The notes beneath the pieces were generated by a model. That model worked only from the letters and a program-made list of their open reading frames with translations. It was not told the origin of the DNA and ran no database searches. A DNA stretch of 64,000 nucleotides from Chlorops oryzae (Eukaryota > Arthropoda > Insecta > Diptera > Chloropidae): positions 6,326,633 through 6,390,632 of the forward strand of contig CM035808.1 of assembly GCA_020466095.1 (NCBI GenBank), written 5' to 3'. Both the position numbers and the translations under genes were made by a program. Position 1 is the stretch's first letter, and the number at the start of each line of letters is the position of its first letter. Positions 35,591 to 45,990 of this stretch are shown here, piece after piece.

Positions 35591-37987
35591 TCTTCATTGT
35601 AGTGGCATCAATTTTTGTGCTTTAGAATGGTCTTAAAAAATCAACTATAAAACTCTCGGTGAAGCAAACTTATTCCATTGAATATCAATCAAAATTACAC
35701 CCGAGAAGTATGCAACGTTTTTTTTAAATTTTGTTATATTTCAGAATGTTGCTCCTCACTGAGCGTGATGAAACTAAACAGAGTTAATCTTGACATAAAT
35801 CTATATTTTCGTGCAGTTTTTCAACATACTATGACTCCTGGAATAACAAAAAAATCTTCCTGCAAAAATATCCTTCCACTGGAGCATGTATTGATGATGG
35901 CACAATCGCCTGAAACACAATTTTAAAATTTCCTCGAGCAATATTCTATATTTGAGCTTCTGAATAACTATTCTATGTATATTTTTTGAAATGGTTTTTT
36001 TTTCCTACTGCTCTAAAATGCATTTTTTTCTAGGATATTCAAAGGTTCTGGGATATAGAGAACCAAAACTCGACGGAAATTAATTGATATACGTGAACCT
36101 TAGTAGAAAAGGAACTATTTTTGAAATTGGCTTCGGGACCAAATCATTACAGCTGCTTCCAGTAAACAGAATATCTCCCTGAAAGCTCACTTTATATAAC
36201 AATTAATAAAAGGACATGAACCACTGCGATTGCCTTTTAATGGCATTTACATAAACCACCTTTTCAAAAGTAAAAAAAAAAAACGTCGCAGCCCAAGAGA
36301 AGGCCACGCTAATGCACTTTAATCATAAGCAATGAGCAGTTCAAAGAAAAATGAAATATAAATTAACTCTAGAACTTACCGACGTCACTTAACCATGAAC
36401 CGCTTGTAACTCCCAGAAGCTGTATCAAACCACATTTCAGCACAAAATTTTCCAATGCAATTTCTTCCGGTTTTTCGGTTTTTTTTTTGTCCTTCTCTTT
36501 TTTTTTTTTTTTGTTATTATTCCAAGAGAAGAGATTACACGAACGCTGCTCATGTGGAAAATTATATTTTTCGATTTATATTCTGTCGAACTTTATATAT
36601 GTCTCTCTATAAAGTCGTGCTTAACGCGTGCAGTTGACGTTACATTTGATGTGACACCTGCTCGTCGCGCTCTGATGTGGTTGGCTGTTACCATCGTGCA
36701 AAATCCATCCATCCCGTTCCAATATTGGTCCGTATATTAGTACTTGCAGTGACTGACAGACTCTAGCAGCGCGCAAGGACTATTTACGGCAACAGGTAAA
36801 TAATAAGTAGGGGTGAGGAGGAAGCGGAATGGGACGAGTGTGACGACGTTATGAAACAAAAATTCATTGCGTTTCGTTCATTCATTCATTCGATCCTCTG
36901 GCACTGGCCGTGGCTGTGGCTCTTTGTGGAATTGGTTTTGCAACTTTGATTACCAAGTTAAGGCAAATAATTCAGTTTATACTTGCGCTGGCTTTCATCG
37001 CCACCCAGCGCCGCCCAGCGCCTTCCATCGCGCTCTTATATATGGATGCAATCCGTTGCAATTTCCGATTTTAATGCGCAACGCGCTCAACCGGTTTTAT
37101 AAGTCCTTTGGCCATTTTGCGTTTTTTCTCCATTTCCATTTTATTTCCCCTTTTTTTTGCAGCATTTCTTGTTTTTTGTTTTATGTTTTAAGTTTTTCAT
37201 CTCGCTCCTGTGCTTTCGCATAAATGATTTTCGACTCATGCCACCTTCGATTTTTATATGGGAGCATTTTCGTTTCATAATGAAACCCACTGTCAGTTCG
37301 CATTACGAGGCTGCATTACGTTGCGTTGCGTTGCCATGGCTTTGCCAGCGAGCTCGAGTTGCGTAAGTGCATTTATTTTAAATTAACTTAAATGTCAGTG
37401 CAATTACGTTTCGTATGTATGTAGTTTCGCATTAACATCGCAACATCATCATCGGCAAACAAATGCCGGTAATTGAAGTTCCATTACACAACGATTATGC
37501 CCCTGCACCTTGGGCAGTGCAACTTATAATGCAATAATGTTTATTAGTCCGTAGCGTTATTGAATTTGGCGTTTCGCAAAAGTTAAAAACCCAATTAAGC
37601 TCCGCGCTCAATTATTTATAAAGTAACACGTGAAAAAAATGCGCCCTTCTTTAATGTTTATGTAATTTGTTTTATAATTATGTGTGAATTGTAGTGTATG
37701 CCATTCGTTGGGGCTTTTGATCAATCGATAATTGTTGCCTGATTGCTGGTAAACGCTCCCACAATTAAACTCCTTCACTTTCTTCGCAGAAATTCCACAC
37801 GGCATGGTATTGATAACAACCTGTCATTTGGACGGCCACTAATAATTGCCAAACCATCATCAATGGTGGCTTAAAAGTCCTTAAAAACAAAGTCGAAGCA
37901 ACTGGTATTTTTCACATTGTGTTTCTCTTTGTGAATGTCCTTGTGATGGCAATATTTGCAGTTTATATTTACTGGCATTGCCAAAGA
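35591..37987. other. Gene-free non-coding DNA
   Basis: No supported exon. A donor-like GACGTCGGTAAGTT on the minus strand (about 36376-36390) follows 100 bp of moderately GC-rich sequence and could end an untranslated exon; this is speculative. The 118-codon frame at 36867-37223 is low-complexity (Phe-rich) and I treat it as chance. Confidence 0.4.
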
Positions 37988-38162
37988 CAGAAGTGGATTT
38001 ACCATAAAGCCAACATAGGCAGCTGACTAGGGCGGAATATTTTCTGGGTTGGCAAATTCTGACCGTAAATTCATCAAAACCAGAAAAGGGAAAAGTAGGC
38101 TACTGTCTGAGGCGGAAAAATCGCAACTGCCTAGGGCGAAAAATTGTCTTAATCCGCCCCTG
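37988..38162. mobile_element. Probable hAT-type MITE (175 bp)
   Basis: The left end CAGAAGTGGATTTACCATAA and the right end, whose complement reads CAGGGGCGGATTAAGAC, match at the ends. Both continue inward to TAGGCAGYTG and CTAGGGCG. These are typical of a widespread short hAT family. Flanks GCCAAAGA and TCCGAAGG match at only 5 of 8 positions, so the target duplication has decayed or the ends are slightly off. Confidence 0.55.
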
Positions 38163-38599
38163 TCCGAAGGAGCTTTTCGAGGCTGCTTCGGCGGAGTTTC
38201 CAGGAACCATCCAAGCACGAAAAAGCCAAACAGTCTTTTGAGTCAACTTGTATAGGCCGCTGCCAAAGCCCTTTAAATCAGTGAAGCGGATGTTAGACTG
38301 ACCTTGGCTAATTTATAAAACGTTCGGGAGGGATTATCATCCAATACCAATCGTTTAATCACATTTGGTTACACAGCTAAGTTGTCCTTGTTTCGAGTCA
38401 TTTATCCCTTTCAAATTTGTGACAAGGTTTTGGTTTGTTCCATGTTTCAATTTGATGAAATTCTGAAAAGCAAGAAGTAAATTTTAAAGCTCTGAAACAA
38501 ATTAATTTTAATAGAAAACTTTTTAAAAACATAAATATTTATATACATATATAATTATTTTTGTAAGTTATATCGCAGAAAATTTTTGGTTTTCTCTTC

Positions 38600-38860
38600 T
38601 CTTCCAAAAATATATTCGATTTTATCAGCCGGATTCACAATATCCTTTGTCCTATGAGTTCAAAACAAATTCTTCCTTTTTAAGCACATTGGGAAGGGAA
38701 TAATAAGGGAGCAATGAATCTCGAACATTTTTAAGCAAAGGCCATCACTTTCTTCCTTTAAATGACGCTAAGAATACTCCCTTTTTCCACCGAGAAAAAT
38801 TGTAGGGATACAACTTCCAGGGAATATTCATTTAGAATAGATCTTTATAACAAACCAAAA
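38600..38860 (+). repeat. Dispersed repeat family, copy 2
   Basis: Shares ATGACGCTAAGAATACTCCC, a TTTTTCC-GAGAAAAAT block and AATATTCATTTAGAATAG with the copies at 35340 and 43090. The AATTCTTCCTTTTTAAGCAC stretch aligns with the copy at 43090 only loosely. Confidence 0.5.
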
Positions 38861-38898
38861 ACTTTGAATACTCATTTCTACGAGCAGACACACAAGGC

Positions 38899-39804
38899 AT
38901 GGGCAGAGGAAGATTCTTGCCTCACTTCAAGGTTGATATGAATAGAACACCTTTCCTTTCCCTAGGCCACACTGACATAAGGCGTACAGTCTTCATTAAC
39001 ACAGGACAATGTTTAATAGGAAGACACGCCGAACGCCTTGCAGTTCCCACCAACATCTTCTGTAGCAGTTGCAGATCGGAAGAGGAAGAAAAAGCTGTGA
39101 TCGACCCCATGCAGTGGCGTGTCTAGAGAAATACTGCTTTGATAGTGCTTATATTTTCCACAGTGGTATATTGAACAATTATAAGACATTAACCCAAAAA
39201 TTTTTGGGGGGCGGGGCTAGAGGAAGCTTAGAGAGTTATGGACCAAAAACCAAAAAAATCCGAAAATTTCATAACGTCCAATTTTGATGAAAATTTATAT
39301 ATAGAATAAGTGAAAAATTCGAAAAATTTAAGCACTAAAATTTTTTCAAAAAACTGGCCCTTTCTGGACCAGTATGGAACTAGACCCTAACTATACTAGT
39401 TGTAATCGGTTTCTTGAAAAAATTTTGACGCCAAAATTCTAAGCATTTTTCACTTATTCTATATATAAATTTTCATCCAAATCGGACGCCATAAATTTTT
39501 CGGATTTTTTTGGTTTTTGGTCCATAACTCTCTAAACTTCCTCTAGCCCGCCCCCCAAAAATTTTTGCGTTAATGTCTTATAATTGTTCAATATACCACT
39601 GTGGAAAATATAAGCACTATCAAAGCAGTATTTCTCTAGACACGCCACTGACCCCATGTGTCACTGCCCGCGCATGGCCTGGAGAATATCCAGGATACCC
39701 GGTCCTTTTTCCTTACCTCCCTTATTGAGCTATCATCTGTTCGAATAAAAGACACGGCTCGCTTCATAAACGAGTTTAATTGGCTTCACAAAATGGGTAA
39801 CTAG
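38899..39804 (+). pseudogene. Relic of a jockey-like non-LTR retrotransposon (RNase H end)
   Basis: Conceptual translation left of the inserted element includes LGHTDIRRTVF, CLIGRHAERLAVPTNIFCSS and CRSEEEEKAV. To the right it resumes with MCHCPR and, after frameshifts, LIELSSVRIKDTARFINEF and a stop at 39802-39804. This is the usual C-terminal part (RNase H tail and Cys-rich segment) of jockey-group polyproteins. The frame is broken by the 539-bp foldback at 39112-39650 plus at least one further indel. The 5' part is missing or too decayed to see. Confidence 0.75.
39112..39650. mobile_element. hAT-type foldback element (539 bp) inserted in a retrotransposon relic
   Basis: It starts CAGTGGCGTGTCTAGAGAAA and ends with the exact inverse, TTTCTCTAGACACGCCACTG. 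The arms (39112-about 39347 and about 39415-39650) are inverted almost end to end around a loop of about 67 nt. A perfect 8-bp target duplication ACCCCATG flanks it (39104-39111 and 39651-39658). CAGTGGCGT ends and 8-bp duplications are typical of non-autonomous hAT elements. No coding capacity. Confidence 0.95.
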
Positions 39805-42231
39805 GGGGTCATGTCTTCTCTTGTAGCATCACAACGGACCCCTAAAGGGAGTCTTATACTTTTTTGAAGTTTCAAGAAGTTTTTTGCCATCAAAGAGAAT
39901 TCACATCTTTTGAGTTTTGGGAGCAATTTTAGTATGAAAACGGTTATATTAACACATACTAGTTTATTCCCAAAACGGTAAATTTCCCTTAAAATCGTAG
40001 GACATATACCATACAAAAAAAAAAAAAAAAAGAACATATCTTCTCATTACAAAAATCAACGTGTTATTATCTTGAAAGCCCCAAGAGCGCATTAATATTT
40101 CTCCCTGGGAGAAAAAAGACTCATTGAACTGAATAACGTCCTAAGTTACACTGAGAATATTGATACCCATAATATTTTTCCATTATTTTAGAAACAAGCA
40201 TTAGAGGGTTAAAAGCTAACAAAGCTGTTGAAAGCTTTTGGACATCTGCTGGATTACACGAGAACATAAGCAAAGAAGTTTAAACTTTCGAATGCGTTGG
40301 AAAAAGCTCAGCCAGGACACCTAACTTTTCACAGCTATATTCGAAAGCTTTCTTAATACGGAAGGGGAAGTCAGTTGACAAAGAAAAACGGGAAATTTAA
40401 TAATTACTGTACAAAGCGCCATTAGATTTATGTTAATGTTTAAGGACATCAGAGAAACATTCGGAAGGTTTACCTGACACCCTGAATTCTATGCTCATAG
40501 GTGTTTCGTAACGCCTTAATGAATTCTCGTTGGAGCATCAAAGGTCCAGTCTGAGGCTCACTAACGAAGAGCGTCCTTAAGAACTTCCTTCCGTATTTCA
40601 ATAAAATTGTCAATATTTAAATGTCTGAAGTAAGGCCTTGTGTTTGACTTCAATCTCTTAGTTTTGTGAGAAAACAAAGTAGACACCTCAATATAAAATT
40701 TTTTAAAAAATTACCCAATTTTCCCGATCCCTGGAAATAAAGTAATGGGTTCCGGAAATGCACTCGTGTGCTTTTTTTTACTGCAAATACGATAAAATGC
40801 CGTCGATTTTTCGCATAGTTTCAACAACATCAAAAACTCTTAAACAGTAGAACAAAAGAATTCAGAGGATCGCAGTACATCGGTACATTTTATTTTATGC
40901 CAACAAAAATTTCATTGAAAACGTTTTCCCACAGAATCGCCTTTGTTAATGTTTAATAAAGAATTTAAACGCCGGCGTGCTTAACAATGTAAATCGCTGA
41001 AAATTGCAAATGTAATTTAAGCGCAATTAACACGGCTATGACTTCTCGCAGTTGCACAAAAAAGTTGAAAGTAGGACGACACCGCCATCAACATCACCAG
41101 CGCCACTGCCACTTGCCCGTTGCCGCAGCCACTGTTAAACTATAAACTTTTGCACTCCGGAATTCATGCGTTAAACGAGCCCAATGGTGTCGCGTGTAAT
41201 GAGAGACATAGGAGAAAAGCAAAAAATCAACAAAAAAAAAAAGAACACCATTTAATTCAAATTAATTTTTTTTTTTCAACAAATGCGAAAGCGAATTGCT
41301 CTCTGACGCAGCCTATGGACGCGAACATATCACAACATGACGAGTTAAGCTCAAACAAATTGAAGTTTCGCGGTATTTGTAAATTGGAAACAGGAAAGCA
41401 CATTAAATCGTATAAAATGGCAGAAATAATTCCATTCAGTAACAAAAAAAAACAACAAAAAAAATGTAAAAAAAATAAAACAGAAAATATCGAAAAGCGA
41501 AACAAAAGAGAAGCCCGCAACTGGCTTAAACTGATAGCGGGAATGAAGAAGATTGGAATTTTCCAAATCAATTCGATTCGGATTTAATGAACCCTTTTGT
41601 TTGAATTAACAGTTCAAATGTAACTGCCCGTTTCATTGACTGACCGTGTATATTAATGTGCCCATTGTGCAACGGCATCGGATGGAAATGTACTTAATTT
41701 CAAAAACACAATTATTCCAGTCTCACTGAAAAGCCAATTTAATATTTATCTCAGCTTTCATGTTGTTAATGTGACCATTTTGATTATTTTTTTTTTGCAC
41801 AGCGAGAGCATTCAAACGGATGTAAGCAATTCAAAATGGCCATTTCCGGTGGTTCTTCGGCTTTGCTGGACGCGTCGTTTAGTCGTTTATTATGCCATTG
41901 TTCGGAAGGAAAAATTGTGAAAATTTTGCAGAAAATGCAAAGAGAATTATACCAAAATTGAGATGACTTATGTATTTAGAAAATTAAGTCATATACTTGT
42001 TGTGAATTGTGAGAAAGCGCCACCGAAGATAGTCAGGCATGCTCTAGAAATCGAATCATAATAAAAAAAAATTTCGAAACCAATGAAATTTCAATAGAAA
42101 TTTAAGATAAATGTAAAAAATTTTAGAGGCTTTAAGCCTTTTCAAATACACCAAGACCTCAAAAAAAAAAAAAAAATTAAATAAATTAATAAATAAATTA
42201 ATTCCAATAAAGAAACACTTAATATTTATAT
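39805..42231. other. Gene-free non-coding DNA
   Basis: No supported gene. It contains an A run at 40015-40033. The 155-codon frame at 41120-41587 is dominated by Lys/Asn/Gln from A-rich DNA and has no domain, so I treat it as chance. Confidence 0.45.
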
Positions 42232-42909
42232 CAGGGACGTGAACCGGGTTTGAACCGGAAAACTGCCTTTATCTGCTGATGAACCGAACCATTAACCGAA
42301 CCGAATGTTTGAACCGAACCCCTTTTTCTAAAGGTTCAGGGTTTCATTTTTGCCTGCAACCATGCACAGTGGTCGCTCCCATAGGCCAAAACTATAAAAA
42401 TCGATGTCGATATTCTTATGATATTCAGGGGTGTCACAGAATCCGATAGTTGTCGGAATCGGATTTAAAACCGATCAAAATTTCATACAGAATTTACAAA
42501 TTTTGTTGTTTTCGGTTTTGATTCGGAACTAATATCGGTTCTTAATTACACAGAATCCTATTTTATCGAGCTGTCTATGAAATATATATGAAAATTCAGT
42601 CAACTAAAATTCCAATTCCGACAGCTTTCGGATTCTGTGGCACGCCTGATTAGTATAGATACCATCTCTAATATGAGTAAGGTAACCACCACTTTCTATT
42701 GTGCAAATTTTAACCCTAAATGGAAAAAAATTCCGTTAGAAGTGGGCGCACGTGTTAACAAATTTTTTTAGTTTGAGAAATTCCCGAACCGATGAACCGA
42801 ACCAAAACCCCGGTTCAAAGAAGTAGAAAAACTGGTTTGACGAACGAATCCAAAAGTTCAAACACGGTTCGAACCGCCGGCAAATTTTCCAACCCGGTTC
42901 ATGTCCCTG
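42232..42909. mobile_element. hAT-type foldback element rich in GAACCGAACC (678 bp)
   Basis: Left end CAGGGACGTGAACCGGGTTT and right end AACCCGGTTCATGTCCCTG are inverted. It is flanked by a perfect 8-bp duplication ATTTATAT (42224-42231 and 42910-42917). Subterminal parts carry repeated GAACCGAACC on both sides. A second inverted-repeat unit sits in the middle (42426-42648). No transposase frame. Confidence 0.9.
42426..42648. mobile_element. Inner MITE nested in the GAACCG element
   Basis: CAGGGGTGTCACAGAATCCG at 42426 faces its inverse, CGGATTCTGTGGCACGCCTG, ending at 42648. A clear target duplication is not visible. Subterminal repeats such as CGGAATCGGATT and AATTCCGACAG continue the inversion. 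Confidence 0.7.
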
Positions 42910-43089
42910 ATTTATATGCATACTTTTGGGGCATTTAGTAGGGTGTCAACGAAGTTATAATTTTCCAGGATTTTTCAGGAGCATAGGTTTAAAAACCAAA
43001 AGCTCCATGTTAAGCTCGCTTCCGCTGATAGTGAAACGTTTGTAGGAAAAGGTCGACACAATTTTTCTTTTATTCACGATTAGAAAATT

Positions 43090-43330
43090 TTTCTGCGGAG
43101 AAAAATTTCTGGAGAGAAAACTTCCGGGGAGTATTCATTTAGAATAAGGCTGTGAATATTCCCGGGGTTTGAAAAAACAATTGGACCTATTCGATCCAAA
43201 CTGGGAAGACAATAGAAAAGTTAGCAAGAAATTCGAATAGCTTACAGCAAAGGCCGCTACATTCTTCCCTTTATTGAAGCTTAGAACACTTCCCTTTTCC
43301 GAAGGAAAAAATTTCAATAGGCCTGACAAT
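43090..43330 (+). repeat. Dispersed repeat family, copy 3
   Basis: Contains AGTATTCATTTAGAATAAGG, GAATATTCCCGGGGTTTG, AGCTTAGAACACTTCCC and a TTTCC-GAAGGAAAAAAT block. These blocks are shared with 35340-35590 and 38600-38860. No coding capacity is evident. Confidence 0.5.
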
Positions 43331-43487
43331 GAAAGGATCAGCTACAACATTGCTGCGATTGATAAGCAAACGTAAGACTGGCAGAGTTTCCAGGATAAAT
43401 GGGCATCTATGAAGCGTTTCAGATGCCTTTAAATGAACACACACACACGACTGACCATTGCCATATCGAACTAAAACGAACGAATCA

Positions 43488-43493
43488 TTTATT
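43488..43493 (-). terminator. Poly(A) signal AATAAA of the stomatin-like gene
   Basis: On the minus strand AATAAA lies about 166 bp past the stop of terminal exon 5b. It is the first canonical signal I find after either stop codon of the gene. Confidence 0.6.
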
Positions 43494-43658
43494 GGCCGTT
43501 GAAAGCAATAAATTACATAATATATGATTAAATAAAAAAAAGTTCGCAGAGAACCGATTCAGTCGTACCAAATAATTGCTACAAAGAACTTGCAAATAAT
43601 AAAAAAAAAAATAGATCACTCGGATATTTCTTCCTTAATTTTCGGGACTTATTTCAAT

Positions 43659-43931
43659 TTACTGCGATTCATCGGTCTTATCCGATAACTGGACGGAAGC
43701 GTCTTTCATTTCTGGCACCGGTTCCAAATCCAAATCTAGATAAGTGGGCTCACTCTTCGGCTTAACTTCATCATTTTTATTATTTTGATATCCATCGTTT
43801 CGTTTCACCTCGCCCTTTAGATTGCATCCTAAGACTTCATTAATCTTCCGAACAATGTCAACGGGGAATGCTACCACAACAGGATGAGATTTTGCAGTTA
43901 CAACTTCTTGGAGGGTTCTTAGGTAGCGTAA
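43659..43931 (-). CDS. Stomatin-like protein, terminal exon 5b (long C-terminus)
   Basis: After the acceptor ATTTCAG the exon reads LRYLRTLQEVVTAKSHPVVV, then AFPVDIVRKINEVLG, then an acidic tail (TYLDLDLEPVPEMKD) to TAA at 43659. LRYLRTL matches the LRYLQTL that follows the ESPAALQ-type motif in stomatins, and AFPVDI matches FPLPIDI. It is 91 codons including stop, phase 0, and pairs with exon 4b. Its tail is about 54 residues longer than that of exon 5a and hydrophilic. It should lie on the cytoplasmic side like the rest of the protein. Confidence 0.85.
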   Translation of the reverse strand, partial: LRYLRTLQEVVTAKSHPVVVAFPVDIVRKINEVLGCNLKGEVKRNDGYQNNKNDEVKPKSEPTYLDLDLEPVPEMKDASVQLSDKTDESQ

Positions 43932-43945
43932 CTGAAATTCAACAT

Positions 43946-43981
<36 letters not shown>
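43946..43981. repeat. (TA)n microsatellite in intron 4b-5b
   Basis: An AT dinucleotide run inside the 97-nt intron between exons 4b and 5b. Confidence 0.95.
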
Positions 43982-44028
43982 AATGTATGGGTGTCATTGT
44001 GACATCTAAATGAAAGGAAATAACGTAC

Positions 44029-44194
44029 TTGCAAAGCCGTTGGGTCGTCAGACATTGCATTGGAAGCTTCTTTAAGCAATTCGGCAGTCGCAAGCTCGTT
44101 ATCAGCTGCAGAAATTTTGGCCTTAGCTTGTCGCCCAACTTCCCTAACAGCTTCCAAAGAGCTATATAGCTCAGATGGCAGCGTTATGTCTGAA
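44029..44194 (-). CDS. Stomatin-like protein, alternative exon 4b
   Basis: Exon of 166 nt after acceptor GATTCTAG, ending CAA before donor GTACGT. Joined to exon 3 (phase 2) it reads ISDITLPSELYSSLEAV, then GRQAKAKISAADNELA, then LLKEASNAMSDDPTALQ. This corresponds to the stomatin segment after RVEIKD: the coiled region with the ARAKVIAAEGE-type repeat and the SPAALQ motif needed for oligomerisation. It is homologous to exon 4a, has exactly the same length and phase, and is closer to the canonical stomatin sequence. Confidence 0.86.
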
Positions 44195-44365
44195 CTAGAA
44201 TCGAAACGAAGTATTTCACAAGTTTACAAATTAAATTTTAATCAATATTTTAACTGAAAAGTGATATTGTCCTTCCTATAAACAGAAAAAAATCATTATG
44301 TATCCTCGGGATGTATAAAAACTACATAATATTCTTTCATGCTCAGAAAACAATAAAAAAAAAAA

Positions 44366-44385
44366 ATATATATATATATATATAA
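44366..44385. repeat. (TA)n microsatellite between exons 5a and 4b
   Basis: An AT dinucleotide run preceded by an A tract in the 219-bp gap between exon 5a and exon 4b. Confidence 0.9.
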
Positions 44386-44413
44386 AAATTAATAAACGGA
44401 TATCAATATATCA

Positions 44414-44524
44414 TTAGTTCTTGCAGTCAAAGGTTTCCGGTGGTAAAATATCAATTGGTACTGGGAATATGACTGTTGTTTCCTTATTTCTTGTTAAATT
44501 ATTAACGGCCTCCAAATATTTTAG
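44414..44524 (-). CDS. Stomatin-like protein, terminal exon 5a (short C-terminus)
   Basis: After acceptor CTACTCAG the exon encodes LKYLEAVNNLTRNKETTVIF, then PVPIDILPPETFDCKN and a TAA at 44414-44416. It is 36 residues long. LKYLEAV and FPVPIDIL are the standard stomatin C-terminal motifs. It pairs with exon 4a through a 79-nt intron. No AATAAA follows within the next 200 bp on the minus strand, so the transcript may use the signal at 43488 or a variant one. Confidence 0.87.
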   Translation of the reverse strand, partial: LKYLEAVNNLTRNKETTVIFPVPIDILPPETFDCKN

Positions 44525-44603
44525 CTGAGTAGGTAAAATGATTGAGGAATGATTGAGAGAATTTTTTGCAGTGACTGAAAACTAAACTATTGAACTATCC
44601 TAC

Positions 44604-44769
44604 CTGCATGGTGTATGGGCTTTCATTCAATATATCACATGCAGCTTTCAAAGTCTTCGATGCATTCTTCTCACTCTCAGCGTAAGCGAGCTTTGTCTTC
44701 AAGTCACTTGACGCTAGCGCTTCTTGAATAAATACTTTTTGCTTGTTAGGCGGAAGTTTAATGCTTGTT
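44604..44769 (-). CDS. Stomatin-like protein, alternative exon 4a
   Basis: Exon of 166 nt after acceptor TAATTTTTCAG, ending CAG before donor GTAGGA. With exon 3 it reads ITSIKLPPNKQKVFIQEAL, then KTKLAYAESEKNASKTLKAA, then CDILNESPYTMQ. The pattern (KLP, AYAESEKNAS, ESPYTMQ) follows the stomatin consensus but is more diverged than exon 4b. Same length, same entry phase (2) and exit phase (0) as 4b, so either can be spliced to exon 3 without changing frame. Confidence 0.87.
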
Positions 44770-45341
44770 CTGAAAAATTATAAGATTTTGAAGCTCATCA
44801 GTTGATATAGTGAAATTTGAAAGGAAAAGAAGAACCATGTTCTAATGGAATTTTCATAGCTATCGTATATTATGTTAGCTTTTGGCTCACTAAGCTACAT
44901 TCCTCTTCTATTAGTAGTACTATCTTCGGATAACTCAAGTCTTCAGTATTAAAAGACCTTGTAGAGACTTCGAAATATCTAACCCGAGGCACACGCATGT
45001 TAATGCTTTTCTCCTTAGCTGAAGGAGAACCTCACATCAAAACTGACAGATTTTTATGAAACTTTTTAAATTCAATTTTTCCTCAATTTTCCAGCTTCTC
45101 TTGGCAACCCGTTAACATACCCACATTACGGAAATTTTCTAGTTCTACTAATTTTTTTCTGACAGCAATCTGACTTAGAGGCTATTAATTCTCTCGCTCG
45201 ATCCTTAAATCTGAAAACACCTGGCCTACAAGGATTTCCAAACTAAGCGAACTGTCAACCTCATCTGATCTGCCTCGTTTCTGAACAAATGTGTGGGTAA
45301 CAATTTCGACGCGGTACATAGGATCATAGAAATAGACTTAC

Positions 45342-45707
45342 ATCTCAACGCGCTCGACATTTACACCCCATACTTCAGCGGGATCGTGAAGGGAATAAAA
45401 CACCTCCAATGCAGTCTCCTCTCTGTGGGACAGCAAATCATTTAGTTTTTTCGTTCCAATAATCGCACGGAGCCTTGTTTGTGCCAAATATCCCAGCGCC
45501 ATGCGTGCGTCCGCGACCTGTAATATCCATCTCTCTGGGTCTCGGACGTGAAAGTGGACAACGGCTTCCACTTTAATTGAAATCGATTCCTTTGTTGGAG
45601 CATCTTGTGCAGGCACATCCAGCGAAGTTGTACGCATGTCAACCCTTATGACATCGTCAACGCATGGTAATACAAAAACAACTCCAGGACCTCGAACACC
45701 TCGTTTC
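45342..45707 (-). CDS. Stomatin-like protein, exon 3 (SPFH/band 7 domain)
   Basis: Exon of 366 nt between acceptor CCTTTAG and donor GTAAGT. It encodes RGVRGPGVVFVLPCVDDV, then SLDVPAQDAPTKESISIKV, then RAIIGTKKLNDLLSHREE, then GVNVERVEM at the boundary. Each block has a counterpart in stomatins (GPGLFFVLPCID, VPPQEILTKDSVTVSVDAVV, LRNVLGTKNLSEILSDRE, GIKVERVEIKD). This family forms membrane-bound oligomeric scaffolds that regulate ion channels. The frame stays open upstream of the acceptor through a poly-T intron, which is why a longer ORF (45338-45826) appears; that extension is intronic. Confidence 0.92.
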
Positions 45708-45774
45708 CTAAAGGATTTACAAAAATTGATTTTGCAAAACACAAAAAAAAAAAAAAAAAAATCCAGCATTTTAC

Positions 45775-45922
45775 CTAAAACGACCGCAGCGCAAAAGAAC
45801 AACACGTTGATATTCCGGCACAACAATCACACAGAAAAATATCGAAATGGGGAAAAATACGATCAGCAGTAAATAAGATAAAAAAATTCCGACCATCTCC
45901 ATACATTTGTTATTATCCTCGC
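45775..45922 (-). CDS. Stomatin-like protein, exon 2 (membrane hairpin)
   Basis: Exon of 148 nt, acceptor TATTCGATACAG, donor GTAAAA. It encodes EDNNKCMEMVGIF followed by a hydrophobic stretch with the conserved proline (FFPISIFF) and VVPEYQRVVLLRCGRFR. This matches the stomatin intramembrane hairpin, where the mid-hairpin proline keeps both termini cytoplasmic. The cysteine just before the hydrophobic segment is at the position palmitoylated in stomatin. Two in-frame ATGs here could also start translation if exon 1 is wrong. Confidence 0.88.
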
Positions 45923-45990
45923 CTGTATCGAATATAAATAGAAAATAAAAAAGAGGATCATTCTGACCAGACTTATTCTTCTTTTCATAC

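Noticed and set aside
36867..37223. 118-codon plus-strand ORF
   Set aside because: Phe- and Ser-rich translation of T-rich DNA, no motif and no splice or poly(A) context.
41120..41587. 155-codon plus-strand ORF
   Set aside because: Composition is Lys/Asn/Gln-rich as expected from A-rich sequence; no domain is visible.
45338..45826. Single 162-codon ORF as the stomatin-like coding region
   Set aside because: Its N-terminal part (the stretch with poly-Phe) is intron 2 read through a T run. Splicing exon 2 to exon 3 gives the family sequence RCGRFRKRGVRGPG.
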